Of a stretch of DNA of 64,000 bases, positions 16,915 through 26,257 are shown piece by piece. Every line of letters starts with the position of its first letter. Position 1 is the stretch's first letter. Source of the DNA: a bacterium (GTDB taxonomy: Bacteria; Pseudomonadota; Alphaproteobacteria; Acetobacterales; Acetobacteraceae). The notes beneath the pieces were generated by a model. The model did no database searches and had not been told where the DNA came from. It was given only the letters and a program-made list of their open reading frames with translations. The stretch lies in assembly GCA_026224825.1 (NCBI GenBank), contig JAMFRO010000088.1:62001-126000 (forward strand), given 5' to 3'. The position numbers and the translations under genes were made by a program.

Positions 16915-17641
16915 CATAACAAAAGCATTTTCGGCGGAAGAGGCCACCAGTGCCATCGGCGCCGGTTTGTCTTCTCCTGGAATGGTACGATGCCGGTTGG
17001 CAGGAGGATATTGCGGCCATCATTGGCACCTGCAGAGCCCGCGGCGTGGACGCGCCGATTTTTGTTTTGGTGAAAAGCCGTTTTTTTCAGGACATCCCAA
17101 CACAGGTTCTTGAATAAATTACCGGTACCATTTTCCTGTATCGAGGATATGCCGGATTTCATCGCCGGGCCTGTACGATCTGTGCCAGACAATGCATGAA
17201 TTCTACCGCGATCATCAGGTACGGGATTTACAACACGCGCAGTTCCGGCCGGATCATTTTCCAACCATCGCGATGACGCCGCAAGCAGCGACCCAAAGCT
17301 TTATCCGTAATGAAGTTGACTTTCTGCCGATCCGCGACATTCATAACCGTATTGCCGCAACCCTGGCCCTCGTCTATCCGCCCGGCATTGGCGTTATCGT
17401 ACCCGGTGAGCGCTATGACGAGCGCGCCAGACCCATGCTCGATTATCTTATAATGTTTGAGCAAGCCGCGAATTTATTCCCCGGCTTTGACAGTGAAATT
17501 CAGGGTATTTACCGCGAGACCACTGGCGGTCGCATCAGCTTCCACACCTATGTGGTTCAGGAACATTCACGATGGTTTTGCCGTGCTTCAGTTTTACCGT
17601 GCTTCAGGCGAGGGCGTGCTGGCCGCCATCGACGGGAATGA
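16915..17641 (+). pseudogene. speF: Ornithine decarboxylase (SpeC/SpeF type) pseudogene, catalytic core deleted
   Basis: Frame fragments preserve both ends of a group III Orn/Lys/Arg decarboxylase but not the middle. At 16965-17117 an N-terminal wing-domain piece reads LLLEWYDAGW, then RGVDAPIFVLV, and ends at a stop. After a frameshift, IEDMPDFIAG follows near 17140. Directly after this, in another frame, comes the C-terminal domain: DLCQTMHEFYRD, VYPPGIGVIVPGERYDE and LFPGFDSEIQGIYRE, open to 17641. The PLP-binding domain with its lysine, about 450-500 residues, is absent. The intact family member at 27754-30057 shows the expected spacing. The 3' end runs into the end of convergent fabI. 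Confidence 0.85.
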
Positions 17642-18383
17642 TGGTGCCGGTGATGCGGCGGGCACCGTCGCTGACCAGGAAAGCGGCCAGGGCGCCGACA
17701 TCTTCGATGCTGACGAGATCGCGGTCCGGTGTGGCGGCGGCCTCGGCGGCGAGAAGTTCGTCGAAATGCGCGATACCGCTGGCGGCGCGGGTTCTGATCG
17801 CGCCTGGCGAGATTGCATTGGCGCGGATGTTTTTCGGCCCCAGCTCCACGGCGGCGTAACGTACAGCACTCTCCAAGGCGGCTTTAACCGGGCCCATCAT
17901 GTTGTAATGCGTCACGACGCGCTCTGAACCGTAGAAACTAACCGTGAGCAGGCAGCCGCCGGAGGTCATCAGCGGTTCCGCGAGATGCGCCATGCGCAGG
18001 AAGGAGTGGCAGGAGATGTCCATGGCCAGGCTGAAGCCTGTGTCGCTGCAATCGACGACGCGGCCGTGCAGATCGTCGGCCGGTGCGAAGGCGATGGCGT
18101 GGAGCAAAAAATCCAACCTTCCCCATTCACGGGTGATCTGTTCGAACACGTTCTCGAGCTGACCGGGAATGCGAACATCACAGGGGCGTAAAAATTTGCA
18201 GCCAATGGCATCGGTGACCGGCTGTACGAAACGCAGCGCTTTTTCGTTGAGATAGGTAGCCGCGAGTTCGGCACCGGCACCGGCGAAGGCGCGCGCGCAG
18301 CCGGCGGCGATGCTGGAGTCGTTGGCGATGCCGACGACAAGGCCGCGTTTGCCGGCCAGACTCGTTGAAATAGGGAGGGTCAT
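17604..18383 (-). CDS. fabI: Enoyl-ACP reductase FabI
   Basis: This is a 259-residue NADH-dependent reductase of the SDR fold. The cofactor motif is GKRGLVVGIANDSSIAAGCA at residues 11-30, with the relaxed glycine pattern of FabI. The active-site pair lies in SFYGSERVVTHYNMMGPVKA (Tyr-x6-Lys spacing), and NAISPGAIRT follows. It reduces the enoyl-ACP double bond in the last step of each fatty-acid elongation cycle. The start overlaps the ackA stop by four bases, making it the last gene of phaC-pta-ackA-fabI. In this context it may be a second FabI for low-oxygen reductant disposal rather than the housekeeping copy, which is inference. Confidence 0.92.
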   Translation of the reverse strand: MTLPISTSLAGKRGLVVGIANDSSIAAGCARAFAGAGAELAATYLNEKALRFVQPVTDAIGCKFLRPCDVRIPGQLENVFEQITREWGRLDFLLHAIAFAPADDLHGRVVDCSDTGFSLAMDISCHSFLRMAHLAEPLMTSGGCLLTVSFYGSERVVTHYNMMGPVKAALESAVRYAAVELGPKNIRANAISPGAIRTRAASGIAHFDELLAAEAAATPDRDLVSIEDVGALAAFLVSDGARRITGTIIPVDGGQHALA

Positions 18384-19570
18384 GAGGCTGGCTCCTGAAG
18401 GGTGTGGGCGCGGTAGGTTGACTGGGTGTGCTGGGCGATCATCGCCTCCTCATTGGTGGGAATGACGTGCACGGCGATGCGGCTGTCTGGGGTGCTGATG
18501 CGCTGGGTATTGGCGGTGTTGGCGGCGGCATCGAGATCTATGCCCAGCCAGGCGAGGCGCGCGCATACACCCGCCCGGATGGCCGCCGCGTGCTCGCCGA
18601 TGCCCGCGGTGAAGACCAGCCCGTCCAGCCCGCCGAGCGCGCTTGTCAGCGCCCCGGCCTCGCAGGCGATGTGATAGGTGAAAAGATCAATCGCCTCTTT
18701 GGCATACGGGCTTTCGCTGGCGAGCAGTACGCGGATGTCGCCGCTGATGCCTGAGACGCCGAGCAGGCCGGATTGGTGGTAGAGCATGTGCTCTATATCG
18801 GCCTGGCTGTGACCTTGCGCGGCGAGATAGAGCAGCACGCCGGGGTCGAGCCGGCCGCAGCGTGTGGCCATGACCAGCCCGTCCAGCGCGCTGAAGCCTG
18901 TGGTGGTGGCAATGCTGGCGCCATTACTCAGCGCACACAGGCTGGCGCCAGCGCCGAGATGTGCCGCAATGACGCGGCCGGCTGCAAGGCCCGGCAATTG
19001 GCTGCGCAGTTGGCCGGCGATATATTCATAGGACAGGCCATGAAAGCCGTAACGCCGCACGCCCGCGGCCGAGATGGCACGCGGCAATGCGAATTGCCGG
19101 GCGACCGGCGGTAGCGTGTGGTGGAACGCGGTATCGAAACAGGCGACTTGCGGTAATGCAGGGCGCGTGGCGGCGATGGCGTGCATGGGTGCCAGGCTGG
19201 GCGGCATGTGCAGGGGGTCGAGCGGTGTTAACGCATCGAGAGAGGCCAGCAGTTCCGGTGTAACGATGGCCGGGGCGATATGATTTGCGCCACCATGCAC
19301 GATGCGATGGCCGATGGCGTTTATGCTGCTGCTTTCGAGATGAGTTTCAAAGAATGTAAGAAGGGTAGCGAGTGTATCGGCAAAGCTATTTGTGGTGCAG
19401 GAATGTTCGGCAAGTATTTTGCCGTCCATGCCAGAGGCGCGAAAATGCGGGGCATCGTCGAGATTTTCGATCTCGCCGCGTATTGTCTGGGTCAGGCTTT
19501 CGGAATCCTCGAACAGCGCGAATTTCAGGCTTGATGAACCAGCGTTCAAGGTGAGGATGGATCCGTTCAT
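18380..19570 (-). CDS. ackA: Acetate kinase
   Basis: This is a 396-residue ASKHA-fold kinase of normal length. Diagnostic stretches are the N-terminal ILTLNAGSSSLKFALFE, GHRIVHGG near residue 88, YGFHGLSYEYIAG near 175, AHLGAGASLCAL near 200 and FTAGIGEHAAAIR near 320. It converts acetyl phosphate and ADP to acetate and ATP, giving substrate-level ATP when respiration is limited. It overlaps pta upstream and fabI downstream by four bases each (ATGA), so the three are tightly coupled. Confidence 0.95.
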   Translation of the reverse strand: MNGSILTLNAGSSSLKFALFEDSESLTQTIRGEIENLDDAPHFRASGMDGKILAEHSCTTNSFADTLATLLTFFETHLESSSINAIGHRIVHGGANHIAPAIVTPELLASLDALTPLDPLHMPPSLAPMHAIAATRPALPQVACFDTAFHHTLPPVARQFALPRAISAAGVRRYGFHGLSYEYIAGQLRSQLPGLAAGRVIAAHLGAGASLCALSNGASIATTTGFSALDGLVMATRCGRLDPGVLLYLAAQGHSQADIEHMLYHQSGLLGVSGISGDIRVLLASESPYAKEAIDLFTYHIACEAGALTSALGGLDGLVFTAGIGEHAAAIRAGVCARLAWLGIDLDAAANTANTQRISTPDSRIAVHVIPTNEEAMIAQHTQSTYRAHTLQEPAS

Positions 19571-20964
19571 GGCTTGCCCGCATGCGCCACAAGTACACCA
19601 AGTGCGCAGGAGGCCAGGCGGGTACGGGTGCTGTCCGCGCGGCTGGTGAGAATGATCGGCACTTTCGCGCCCAGAACCACGCCCGCGGCCTCGGCCCCGG
19701 AGAGAAAGATGAGCTGTTTGGCGAGCATGTTGCCGGCTTCGAGATCCGGTACCAGCAGGATATCGGCTTTACCGGCAACCGGCGAGACGATGCCCTTTTC
19801 AGCCGCCGCAACTTCGCTGACGGCATTGTCGAAGCCTAGCGGCCCGTCGAGCAGCGCGCCGGCGATCTGTCCGCGATCCGCCATTTTACATAAAGCGGCT
19901 GCGTCCAGCGTCGAGGGCAGGCGGGCGGTCACGGTTTCCACGGCGGCGAGGATGGCGACGCGCGGCTGGGCAATGCCGATAATATGCGCCAGCTCGATGG
20001 CGTTCTGCGCGATGCCGGCTTTTTCAGCGAGGCTGGGGGCGATGTTGATGGCAGCGTCTGTCAGCAACAGCGGGCGTGGGTATTCCGGCACGTCCATCAG
20101 ATACACATGGCTTATCTGGCGTGCGGTACGCAGCCCGGTGGCTGTGGAGAGCACTTCATGCATCAGTATATCGGTATGCAGATCACCTTTCAGGAGCAAT
20201 CCCACCTCGCCGGTGCGCGCCAGGCTGACGGCCTGTGCGGCGGCCGAAGCGGCGCCGTTAGCGTCGATGATGCGCAGAGCGGAGATGTCCAATGCAGCCG
20301 CTTTTGCAGCTTCCTGGATGAGTGTGATTGGCCCGATCAGTACTGGGGTGATCAGCCCGGTTTGTGCGGCCTCAATGGCGGCCAGAAGCGTACCGGCATG
20401 GATGGGATAAACGATGGCGGCGGCGACCGCCGTGCTGCCGGCGGCATGCGCCAGAATTCCATGCAAGGCGTCATGACGGCCGATGCGGACATCGGGCAAG
20501 ATGATCCGTTTACGGCGGATTTTCTCGGTCGGCGCGCGGATTTCGGCAGTGCCGGTGATCACCGCTTTGCCATCCTGATTGGTACAGACGCAATCCAGCG
20601 TGACATCGCCCTTGGCCGGGTTTTTCGCACGCACCGTCAGTGTTGCGGTTATGGTGTCGCCAATACTGACCGGGTGGCGGAACCGCAGATCCTGGCCAAG
20701 ATAAATCGTGCCGGGCCCAGGCAGTTTGGTACCCAGCACGGCAGAGATGAGCCCGGCGCCCCACATGCCGTGGATGATGATGTGGTGAAACATATCGGTC
20801 TGCGCGAAAGCAGGGTCGACATGGGCGGGATTCACATCGCCTGTGACGGTGGCAAACAAATCGATGTCGCGCTGGCAGACGGTATGCGACAGGCTGGCGG
20901 TGTCGCCGATGGCCAGTTCATCGAATGTACGGTTCTCGATATAGAGATCGGCGATGTCGGCCAT
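19567..20964 (-). CDS. pta: Bifunctional MaoC hydratase-like / phosphate acetyl(butyryl)transferase
   Basis: This 465-residue protein joins two domains. Residues 1-150 form a MaoC-like hot-dog domain (DIDLFATVTGDVNPAHVDPAF, then the Gly-His-region IIHGMWGAGLISAVLG). Residues 175-465 form a phosphate acetyl/butyryltransferase domain ending with SRADSTRTRLASCALG. This fusion is known in alphaproteobacteria and is annotated as enoyl-CoA hydratase/Pta. The transferase makes acetyl phosphate for AckA; the MaoC part may act on (R)-3-hydroxyacyl-CoA, which links to PHA. It starts three bases after the phaC stop and overlaps ackA. Confidence 0.9.
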   Translation of the reverse strand: MADIADLYIENRTFDELAIGDTASLSHTVCQRDIDLFATVTGDVNPAHVDPAFAQTDMFHHIIIHGMWGAGLISAVLGTKLPGPGTIYLGQDLRFRHPVSIGDTITATLTVRAKNPAKGDVTLDCVCTNQDGKAVITGTAEIRAPTEKIRRKRIILPDVRIGRHDALHGILAHAAGSTAVAAAIVYPIHAGTLLAAIEAAQTGLITPVLIGPITLIQEAAKAAALDISALRIIDANGAASAAAQAVSLARTGEVGLLLKGDLHTDILMHEVLSTATGLRTARQISHVYLMDVPEYPRPLLLTDAAINIAPSLAEKAGIAQNAIELAHIIGIAQPRVAILAAVETVTARLPSTLDAAALCKMADRGQIAGALLDGPLGFDNAVSEVAAAEKGIVSPVAGKADILLVPDLEAGNMLAKQLIFLSGAEAAGVVLGAKVPIILTSRADSTRTRLASCALGVLVAHAGKP

Positions 20965-20967
20965 TGT

Positions 20968-22704
20968 CTATGCCTCCAGAACATAGGTGCCGGGTGCGTC
21001 GCAAATTGCCGTGCCCATGCGGGGCGGGGTGATGGATTTCGTGGAATGCGCGCCAAGCCAGGCGTTCCATTCCACCCACCACGAACCTTCTTGCGGCGCG
21101 GTCTGCAATTGCCATTCATCCGGCCCTGGTGTGCGGGCGCCGGCCGGGCGCAGGCGCAAACGGAAATGCCTGTGGGCATGGCCAGGTTCGCTGACGATGC
21201 CGGCGTTATGCCCGCCGGAGGTGAGCACGAAAGTGATATTGCCGGGGTTGAGGAAATGCAGTTTGAACACTGAATGCCAGGGCGCGATATGGTCGCGCTC
21301 GGTGCCCACCACGAAGACCGGCAGCTTAATGTCGCTCAGCACTAAAGGTTTGCCGCCGACGTCGAACCTGCCCTCGGCCAGGTCGTTATTCAAAAACATG
21401 TGGCGCAGATATTCGATGTGCATGCGGGCCGGCAGGCGCGTGCCATCGGCGTCCCAGGCCATCAGGTCGAAGGGTACATCCTGTTCGCCGAGCATATAGC
21501 AGCGGATTGCATGCGACCACAACAGATCATTGGATTGCAACATTTGAAACGCACCGCCCATTTGCGCGCTGTCGAGATAGCCCTGCGTCTGCATGATGTC
21601 CTGGAGGAAGCTCAACTGATCCTCTGTGATGAAGAGTTGAAGCTCGCCAGCCTCGGTGAAATCAGTTTGGGCTGCAAAGAGTGACAGGCTGGCGAGGCGG
21701 TTGTCACCATCGCGCGCCATGGCGGCGGCGGCGATGCTGAGCAAGGTGCCGCCAAGGCAGTAGCCGGTGGCATGGATTTTGACCTTGCCGCAGATTTTCT
21801 GCACCTCGTCTACGGCAGCCATGATACCCTGGGTGCGGTAATCGTCGAGCGAAGTGTCCCGCATGTCGGCCCCAGGGTTGCGCCAGGAGATGCAGAATAC
21901 CGTGCGCCCTTGTGCCACCAGCCAGCCGATCATCGAGTTGTTGGCGGAGAGATCGAGAATATAATATTTCATGATCCAGGCCGGCACAATCAGCACGGGT
22001 TCGGCGCTGGTTGTCTCTGTTTTGGGTGAGTACTGGATCAGCTCCATAAGTGCGTTGCGGAACACCACTTTTCCGGGTGTCGCCGCGAGGTTTTCGCCGA
22101 GCTTGAAACCCTTTGCGGCGCCGCGGGCTTGCGGTGCGGCCTTGTCGCGCATGAGGTTTTCCAGGCCGTTTAAAAGATTTTGGCCATGGCTGGTGCGGGT
22201 TGCGGCAATGACCTCGGGATTGAGCCAGGGTATATTCGAAGGTGAAATCAGATCAAGGAACTGCCGTGTTGTGAAAGCGACCATTTTTGCGTTCGGCGGG
22301 CTGACACCGCGCGGTGCATGAACAGATTGGTCCCACCATTCCTCGCCAAGCAGCACCGATTGTACGAGCAGGTTATAGGGTGGTTTTTGCCAGGCTGGGT
22401 CAGAGAAGCGATGATCTTCAGGCTTTGCGGCAATCGATGTCTCGCCGCCTGCCATCGTAGCGGCCAGGCGTTGCCATTGTTTCAAGGCCGATTGGCCAAG
22501 TGCCGCCGTTGTGAATGGGGCGTCCACCGCATGGGCGGCCCAATCCATGAACGCCAGCGCCAATGTGCTGGGGGAGCGGCCGCCGGTGAAGCGGCTCTGC
22601 CAGGCGTGCAGAATGCGGTCCAGATCTTGCGGCGTGGCGCGGGCCGGTTCGTGCCCGGCCACAGGTGCTGCAGGCGGCTTGGTTTGCATCGGCACATCTG
22701 ACAT
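20968..22704 (-). CDS. phaC: Poly(3-hydroxyalkanoate) synthase, class I
   Basis: This 578-residue alpha/beta-hydrolase-fold enzyme has the PhaC N-terminal domain (KMVAFTTRQFLDLISPSNIPW region near 140-160). The lipase-like box ATGYCLGGTLLS has the catalytic Cys at about residue 315. The partner Asp and His lie in VVGTERDHIAPWHS and TSGGHNAGIVSEPG. It polymerises (R)-3-hydroxyacyl-CoA into storage granules. It heads the phaC-pta-ackA-fabI operon, with an FNR-type site about 62 bases upstream of its ATG. The arrangement suggests PHA is used as an electron sink under oxygen limitation. No phaA, phaB or phasin gene is adjacent. Confidence 0.92.
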   Translation of the reverse strand: MSDVPMQTKPPAAPVAGHEPARATPQDLDRILHAWQSRFTGGRSPSTLALAFMDWAAHAVDAPFTTAALGQSALKQWQRLAATMAGGETSIAAKPEDHRFSDPAWQKPPYNLLVQSVLLGEEWWDQSVHAPRGVSPPNAKMVAFTTRQFLDLISPSNIPWLNPEVIAATRTSHGQNLLNGLENLMRDKAAPQARGAAKGFKLGENLAATPGKVVFRNALMELIQYSPKTETTSAEPVLIVPAWIMKYYILDLSANNSMIGWLVAQGRTVFCISWRNPGADMRDTSLDDYRTQGIMAAVDEVQKICGKVKIHATGYCLGGTLLSIAAAAMARDGDNRLASLSLFAAQTDFTEAGELQLFITEDQLSFLQDIMQTQGYLDSAQMGGAFQMLQSNDLLWSHAIRCYMLGEQDVPFDLMAWDADGTRLPARMHIEYLRHMFLNNDLAEGRFDVGGKPLVLSDIKLPVFVVGTERDHIAPWHSVFKLHFLNPGNITFVLTSGGHNAGIVSEPGHAHRHFRLRLRPAGARTPGPDEWQLQTAPQEGSWWVEWNAWLGAHSTKSITPPRMGTAICDAPGTYVLEA

Positions 22705-22759
22705 GGCGCGGTCCTCTTGAGCGGTTTACCGCTTATGCTGCCGGACGTTCGATCATGCC

Positions 22760-22773
22760 TTGATGCAGATCAT
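22760..22773 (-). promoter_or_regulatory. FNR-type site of the phaC operon
   Basis: On the minus strand it reads ATGAT-CTGC-ATCAA, nine of ten consensus positions. About 30 bases downstream of its centre lies CATAAG, a reasonable -10 at the class II FNR activation distance. The implied transcript would start near 22725, leaving a leader of about 20 bases. It sits in the 80-base gap between arcC and phaC. Confidence 0.65.
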
Positions 22774-22784
22774 GCCTGATGATT

Positions 22785-23726
22785 TTATGCGGTGCAGGAG
22801 ATGCTGGGCTCATCCGCGGCTATAATCGTTCCCGCTGTTTGGCGGATGATTGAAATGGCGTCGGCAAGCTCGCCGATGCCTGCGGTGCGGCCCGAAACAT
22901 TCACAAAATCGCAGGCGGCCTGCACTTTTGGTCCCATGGAACCCGCTTTGAATGCGGCTGTTTGCGCTGCCAGAGACCGGGGATTTGCCCGGGTGATCTG
23001 GCGGGTATGAGCCGTGCCGAAATCCAGATATACGCCGCTGACATCGGTGAGCATGATGAACATATCGGCTTCGATCTGTGCTGCGAGTAAAGCGCTGGTG
23101 GCGTCTTTATCGATGACCGCTTCGACGCCGGTGAGTTTGCCGTCGGGCGCCGCGCATACGGGTATACCGCCGCCGCCGGCGCAGATGACAACCACACCGG
23201 CATTAGCCAGCCGCCGTATTGAGGCGATTTCCACAATCCCGAGCGCTTTCGGCGAGGCCACGACGCGGCGCCAGAATTTTCCATCCGGCGCGATCGACCA
23301 ATGATGCCGCGCAGCCATTTGGTGTGCCGCCGCTTCGTCATATAATGGACCGACAGGCTTGACCGGTGTTGTAAACGCCGGATCGGTTGGATCGACCAGG
23401 GTTTGCGTCAGCAGGGTCACAATTTCGGTGCCACGGGGCAGGGCATTACGCAGTGCCAGCTCTATGGCATAGCCTACCCAGCCTTCGCTTTCCGCATCGA
23501 GTACGTCCAGCGGCAGGGCTGATTCAGCCGGGCCGGCCGCGGATTGCAAGGCAAGCAAGCCCACCTGTGGGCCGTTGCCATGGGTGATGACCAGATTATG
23601 GCCAGCCGCGGCAATATCCGCCAGAACCCGTGCCGCGATATCGATGTTATGTTGTTGAGCCGTGGCGGAGAGTACCTGCCCCCGTCGCAACAGTGCATTG
23701 CCTCCGAGAGCGATTACGATACGCAT
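22785..23726 (-). CDS. arcC: Carbamate kinase
   Basis: This 313-residue enzyme is of the amino acid kinase fold, opening MRIVIALGGNALLRRG, with NLVITHGNGPQVGLLALQ near residue 46. Further family motifs include VICAGGGGIPV near 180, EAVIDKDATSALLA near 200 and FIMLTDVSGVYLDF near 220. It transfers phosphate from carbamoyl phosphate to ADP, the ATP-yielding last step of the arginine deiminase pathway. It lies five bases after the ornithine carbamoyltransferase gene in arcA-arcB-arcC order. Confidence 0.95.
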   Translation of the reverse strand: MRIVIALGGNALLRRGQVLSATAQQHNIDIAARVLADIAAAGHNLVITHGNGPQVGLLALQSAAGPAESALPLDVLDAESEGWVGYAIELALRNALPRGTEIVTLLTQTLVDPTDPAFTTPVKPVGPLYDEAAAHQMAARHHWSIAPDGKFWRRVVASPKALGIVEIASIRRLANAGVVVICAGGGGIPVCAAPDGKLTGVEAVIDKDATSALLAAQIEADMFIMLTDVSGVYLDFGTAHTRQITRANPRSLAAQTAAFKAGSMGPKVQAACDFVNVSGRTAGIGELADAISIIRQTAGTIIAADEPSISCTA

Positions 23727-23731
23727 ATGGT

Positions 23732-24730
23732 TCAGCCCAGCGTCGCGATAAGGATCGCTTTGATCGCATGCATGCGGTTTTCCGCCTGGTCGAAGACAAT
23801 CGAGGCGGGACTTTCAAACACCTCGTCCGTAACTTCCATTGCGGGGAGGCCAAAGCGTTTGGCGATGTCCCTTCCCATGGTGGTTTCGGTGTTATGAAAG
23901 GCAGGCAGGCAGTGCATGAATTTGGTGAACTCGTTGCTGGTTGCCGCCATCAGTGCGGCATTGACCTGATACGGCTTCAGCAATTTTATCCGGTCCTCCC
24001 ACAAAGCCTGATCTTCCCCCATCGAGAGCCAGACGTCGGTGTAGATGAAATCCACCCCATCGACGGCGCCATGTGGATTATCGTTATAGGTAACGGATCC
24101 GCCCGTGGCTTCGCCGATGGTGCGCAGATGTTCAATGAAGGATCCGTCCGGCCGCAGTGAAGGCGGTGCGCCGATGCAAAGCCGCATCCCCATTTTAGCG
24201 GCGCCGACAGCAAGTGATTTTGCCATGTTATTCCGCCCATCGCCCATGAAAGCAAAGCGGATATCCGAGAGATGCTTATGGGTGTATTCACGCATCGTCA
24301 TGAAATCGGCCAGGATCTGGGTTGGGTGGGAATCTTCGGTGAGACCATTATAAACCGGCACGCCGGCGTATTTTCCCAGCGTTTCGACATCGCTTTGGGC
24401 GAAGCCGCGAAACTCAATCGCGTCGAACATCCGCCCCAATACCCGTGCTGTGTCCTTTACTGACTCGGATTGCCCTATATGGCTGCCGCTCGGCCCCATA
24501 TAGGTAACATGGGCGCCTTGGTCATGTGCTGCCACTTCGAATCCGCTGCGGGTGCGTGTAGAATCTTTCTCGAATATTAGCGCGATGTTTTTGCCTTTGA
24601 GCTGAGGCATTTCAAACCCGCCGCGTTTGGCGGATTTGAGATCCTTTGCCATGCCGAGCAGATAGCGCAGTTCCGCCGGTTCGAAATCATCGAGAGCGAG
24701 AAGATTCCGGCCGCGAAGATTGATAGCCAT
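23732..24730 (-). CDS. arcB: Ornithine carbamoyltransferase, catabolic (ArcB type)
   Basis: This is a 332-residue enzyme of the aspartate/ornithine carbamoyltransferase family. [11 protein letters not shown] near residue 56 binds carbamoyl phosphate, [14 protein letters not shown] near 138 is conserved, and HCLPAFH near 275 carries the ornithine-site Cys. In this operon it runs phosphorolytically, splitting citrulline into ornithine and carbamoyl phosphate. The slightly long length and position between arcA and arcC support the catabolic isoform rather than anabolic ArgF, but sequence alone does not fully separate them. Confidence 0.92.
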   Translation of the reverse strand: MAINLRGRNLLALDDFEPAELRYLLGMAKDLKSAKRGGFEMPQLKGKNIALIFEKDSTRTRSGFEVAAHDQGAHVTYMGPSGSHIGQSESVKDTARVLGRMFDAIEFRGFAQSDVETLGKYAGVPVYNGLTEDSHPTQILADFMTMREYTHKHLSDIRFAFMGDGRNNMAKSLAVGAAKMGMRLCIGAPPSLRPDGSFIEHLRTIGEATGGSVTYNDNPHGAVDGVDFIYTDVWLSMGEDQALWEDRIKLLKPYQVNAALMAATSNEFTKFMHCLPAFHNTETTMGRDIAKRFGLPAMEVTDEVFESPASIVFDQAENRMHAIKAILIATLG

Positions 24731-24755
24731 GGGTATGGTCCTTGTTGATTAGAGG

Positions 24756-25997
24756 CTAAATCGCGTCACGGCTGATCGGGCAGCTCATGCAATGCCCACC
24801 CCCGCGCCCGCGGCCAAGCTCCGAGCCATTGATGGTTATGACCTCGATGCCGGCCTTGCGCAGCAATGTGTTGGTGTAGACGTTGCGGTCATAGCCGATA
24901 ACCACACCCGGGGAGATGGCGAGAACATTGTTGCCGTCGTCCCATTGTTCACGTTCGGCTTCGAAGGAGTCGCCGCCCGTTGCGATCGTGCGCAGTCCGG
25001 GAATACCAATGGCCTCTGCTACAACCTCGACAAAGCATTTGGTTTCGGCCACCACGGTGACATTTTTACCATCATCGGATGGGTAAATTGAATATGGCTT
25101 GATATGGTCGACAATGTCTGGAAAAATTGTCACCAGGTCGCGGTCGCAAAATGAGAAGACAGTATCCAGGTGCATGTTGCTTCTGTCGCGCGGCATTTGT
25201 GCAGCAATCACGCGCTTTGCCGCGCCATGCTTGAACAGGCGCAGAGCATATTCGGTAACCGTCTGAGGGGTTGAGCGTTCACCCATGCCGATAAGCACCA
25301 CACCATCGGTCAGCATCATGACATCGCCACCCTCAACGCTCATATCGCCCAGATGCTCCTCTGAAGCGTCGAGGTAGCGGGTAAACGTGGCGGCTTTAAA
25401 GCGCGGGTGAAAGCGATAGACAGCCGACAGATTTGTTGCCTCCGGCCGGCGCGCTGGCCAATACATCGGGTTGATGAAAACGCCTTGACCGACCCAGCAG
25501 GAGCTATCGCGGGTGAAGAGTTGGTTGGGTAATGGCGGCAGAATGAATTCGTGCGCCGCGCGCGTCACGGCAAATAATCCGCGTGGGGAAAACGGTAATT
25601 CAGCGCGTACAATACCACCCACCAGATATGCCGCGAGCTGTACGGCCGGCATTTCGTCAAGCCAGGCGCGAACCTCACCCGCGGTGCCGTGCCCCAGATG
25701 TGTAACATCAGCGCGCCGGTCCAACAGCCAACGTCGTGCTTTTGGATCAGCCATTGTTTCGGCCAGCATCGCGCCGAACTCGTGAACGATTACATTGCGG
25801 TCGCGCAGGGCATCAACGAAAGCATCGTGCTCCTGCCGGGCTTCTTTTACCCAAATCACGTCGTCGAAGAGCAGTTCGTGGCAGTTACCTGGCGTAAGCC
25901 GGGTAAGGCTGAGGTCGGGCCGGTGAACCAGCACTTCCCGCAATGCACCGACCTCGGAATAGACACCAAGCTGCGCGACGGTTATGTGAGTGTCCAT
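24756..25997 (-). CDS. arcA: Arginine deiminase
   Basis: This 413-residue guanidino-modifying enzyme has the conserved motifs: [20 protein letters not shown] near residue 36, [10 protein letters not shown] near 160, [12 protein letters not shown] near 275 and the C-terminal [14 protein letters not shown] with the nucleophilic Cys at about residue 404. It hydrolyses arginine to citrulline and ammonia. The ammonia also raises cytoplasmic pH, useful to an acidophile. The ATG follows GAGGAGCATGTAA. A perfect FNR site lies about 170 bases upstream, and the FNR gene itself is the next gene upstream on the same strand. Confidence 0.96.
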   Translation of the reverse strand: MDTHITVAQLGVYSEVGALREVLVHRPDLSLTRLTPGNCHELLFDDVIWVKEARQEHDAFVDALRDRNVIVHEFGAMLAETMADPKARRWLLDRRADVTHLGHGTAGEVRAWLDEMPAVQLAAYLVGGIVRAELPFSPRGLFAVTRAAHEFILPPLPNQLFTRDSSCWVGQGVFINPMYWPARRPEATNLSAVYRFHPRFKAATFTRYLDASEEHLGDMSVEGGDVMMLTDGVVLIGMGERSTPQTVTEYALRLFKHGAAKRVIAAQMPRDRSNMHLDTVFSFCDRDLVTIFPDIVDHIKPYSIYPSDDGKNVTVVAETKCFVEVVAEAIGIPGLRTIATGGDSFEAEREQWDDGNNVLAISPGVVIGYDRNVYTNTLLRKAGIEVITINGSELGRGRGGGHCMSCPISRDAI

Positions 25998-26165
25998 TTA
26001 CATGCTCCTCAGAATGCGGGGAATGAAAGTTTCCTGATGCCTGCTGCATGAGGAGGGCCCGATTTCCACCCGGACGGGATTAAAATTGTTCTTCAACCAT
26101 TGAGCCGTGAGCATTGGCGCACTCCTTCAGTACCGCCATACTGGCCGGCTGGTGGGAGATTGTCG

Positions 26166-26179
26166 TTGATCTCGATCAA
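26166..26179 (-). promoter_or_regulatory. Perfect FNR site upstream of arcA
   Basis: TTGAT-CTCG-ATCAA (read on the plus strand) matches the FNR consensus at all ten defined positions. On the minus strand, CAGTAT sits about 30 bases past the site centre and could be a -10 for class II activation. The transcript would then carry a leader of about 135 bases before arcA. A 16-base tandem repeat begins directly beside the site, on its promoter-distal side. Confidence 0.75.
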
Positions 26180-26180
26180 T

Positions 26181-26244
26181 CTCCACAAAGCCACGGCTCC
26201 ACAAAGCGACGGCTCCACAAAGCCACGGCTCCACAAAGCCATGC
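26181..26244. repeat. Four tandem copies of a 16-base unit
   Basis: The unit CTCCACAAAGCCACGG occurs four times head to tail (starts 26181, 26197, 26213 and 26229). Copy 2 differs by one base and the last by two near its end. It abuts the FNR site and ends 14 bases before the fnr gene's stop. Copy-number change here would alter the spacing between fnr and the arcA control region. Confidence 0.9.
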
Positions 26245-26257
26245 CGCCGCAGTATCG

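Noticed and set aside
19984-21273. 429-codon plus-strand frame opposite pta and phaC
   Set aside because: It crosses two confident minus-strand genes and has no domain or start signal.
26181-26244. CRISPR-like array beside fnr
   Set aside because: The 16-base units are directly adjacent with no spacers and no cas genes nearby, so it is a simple tandem repeat.
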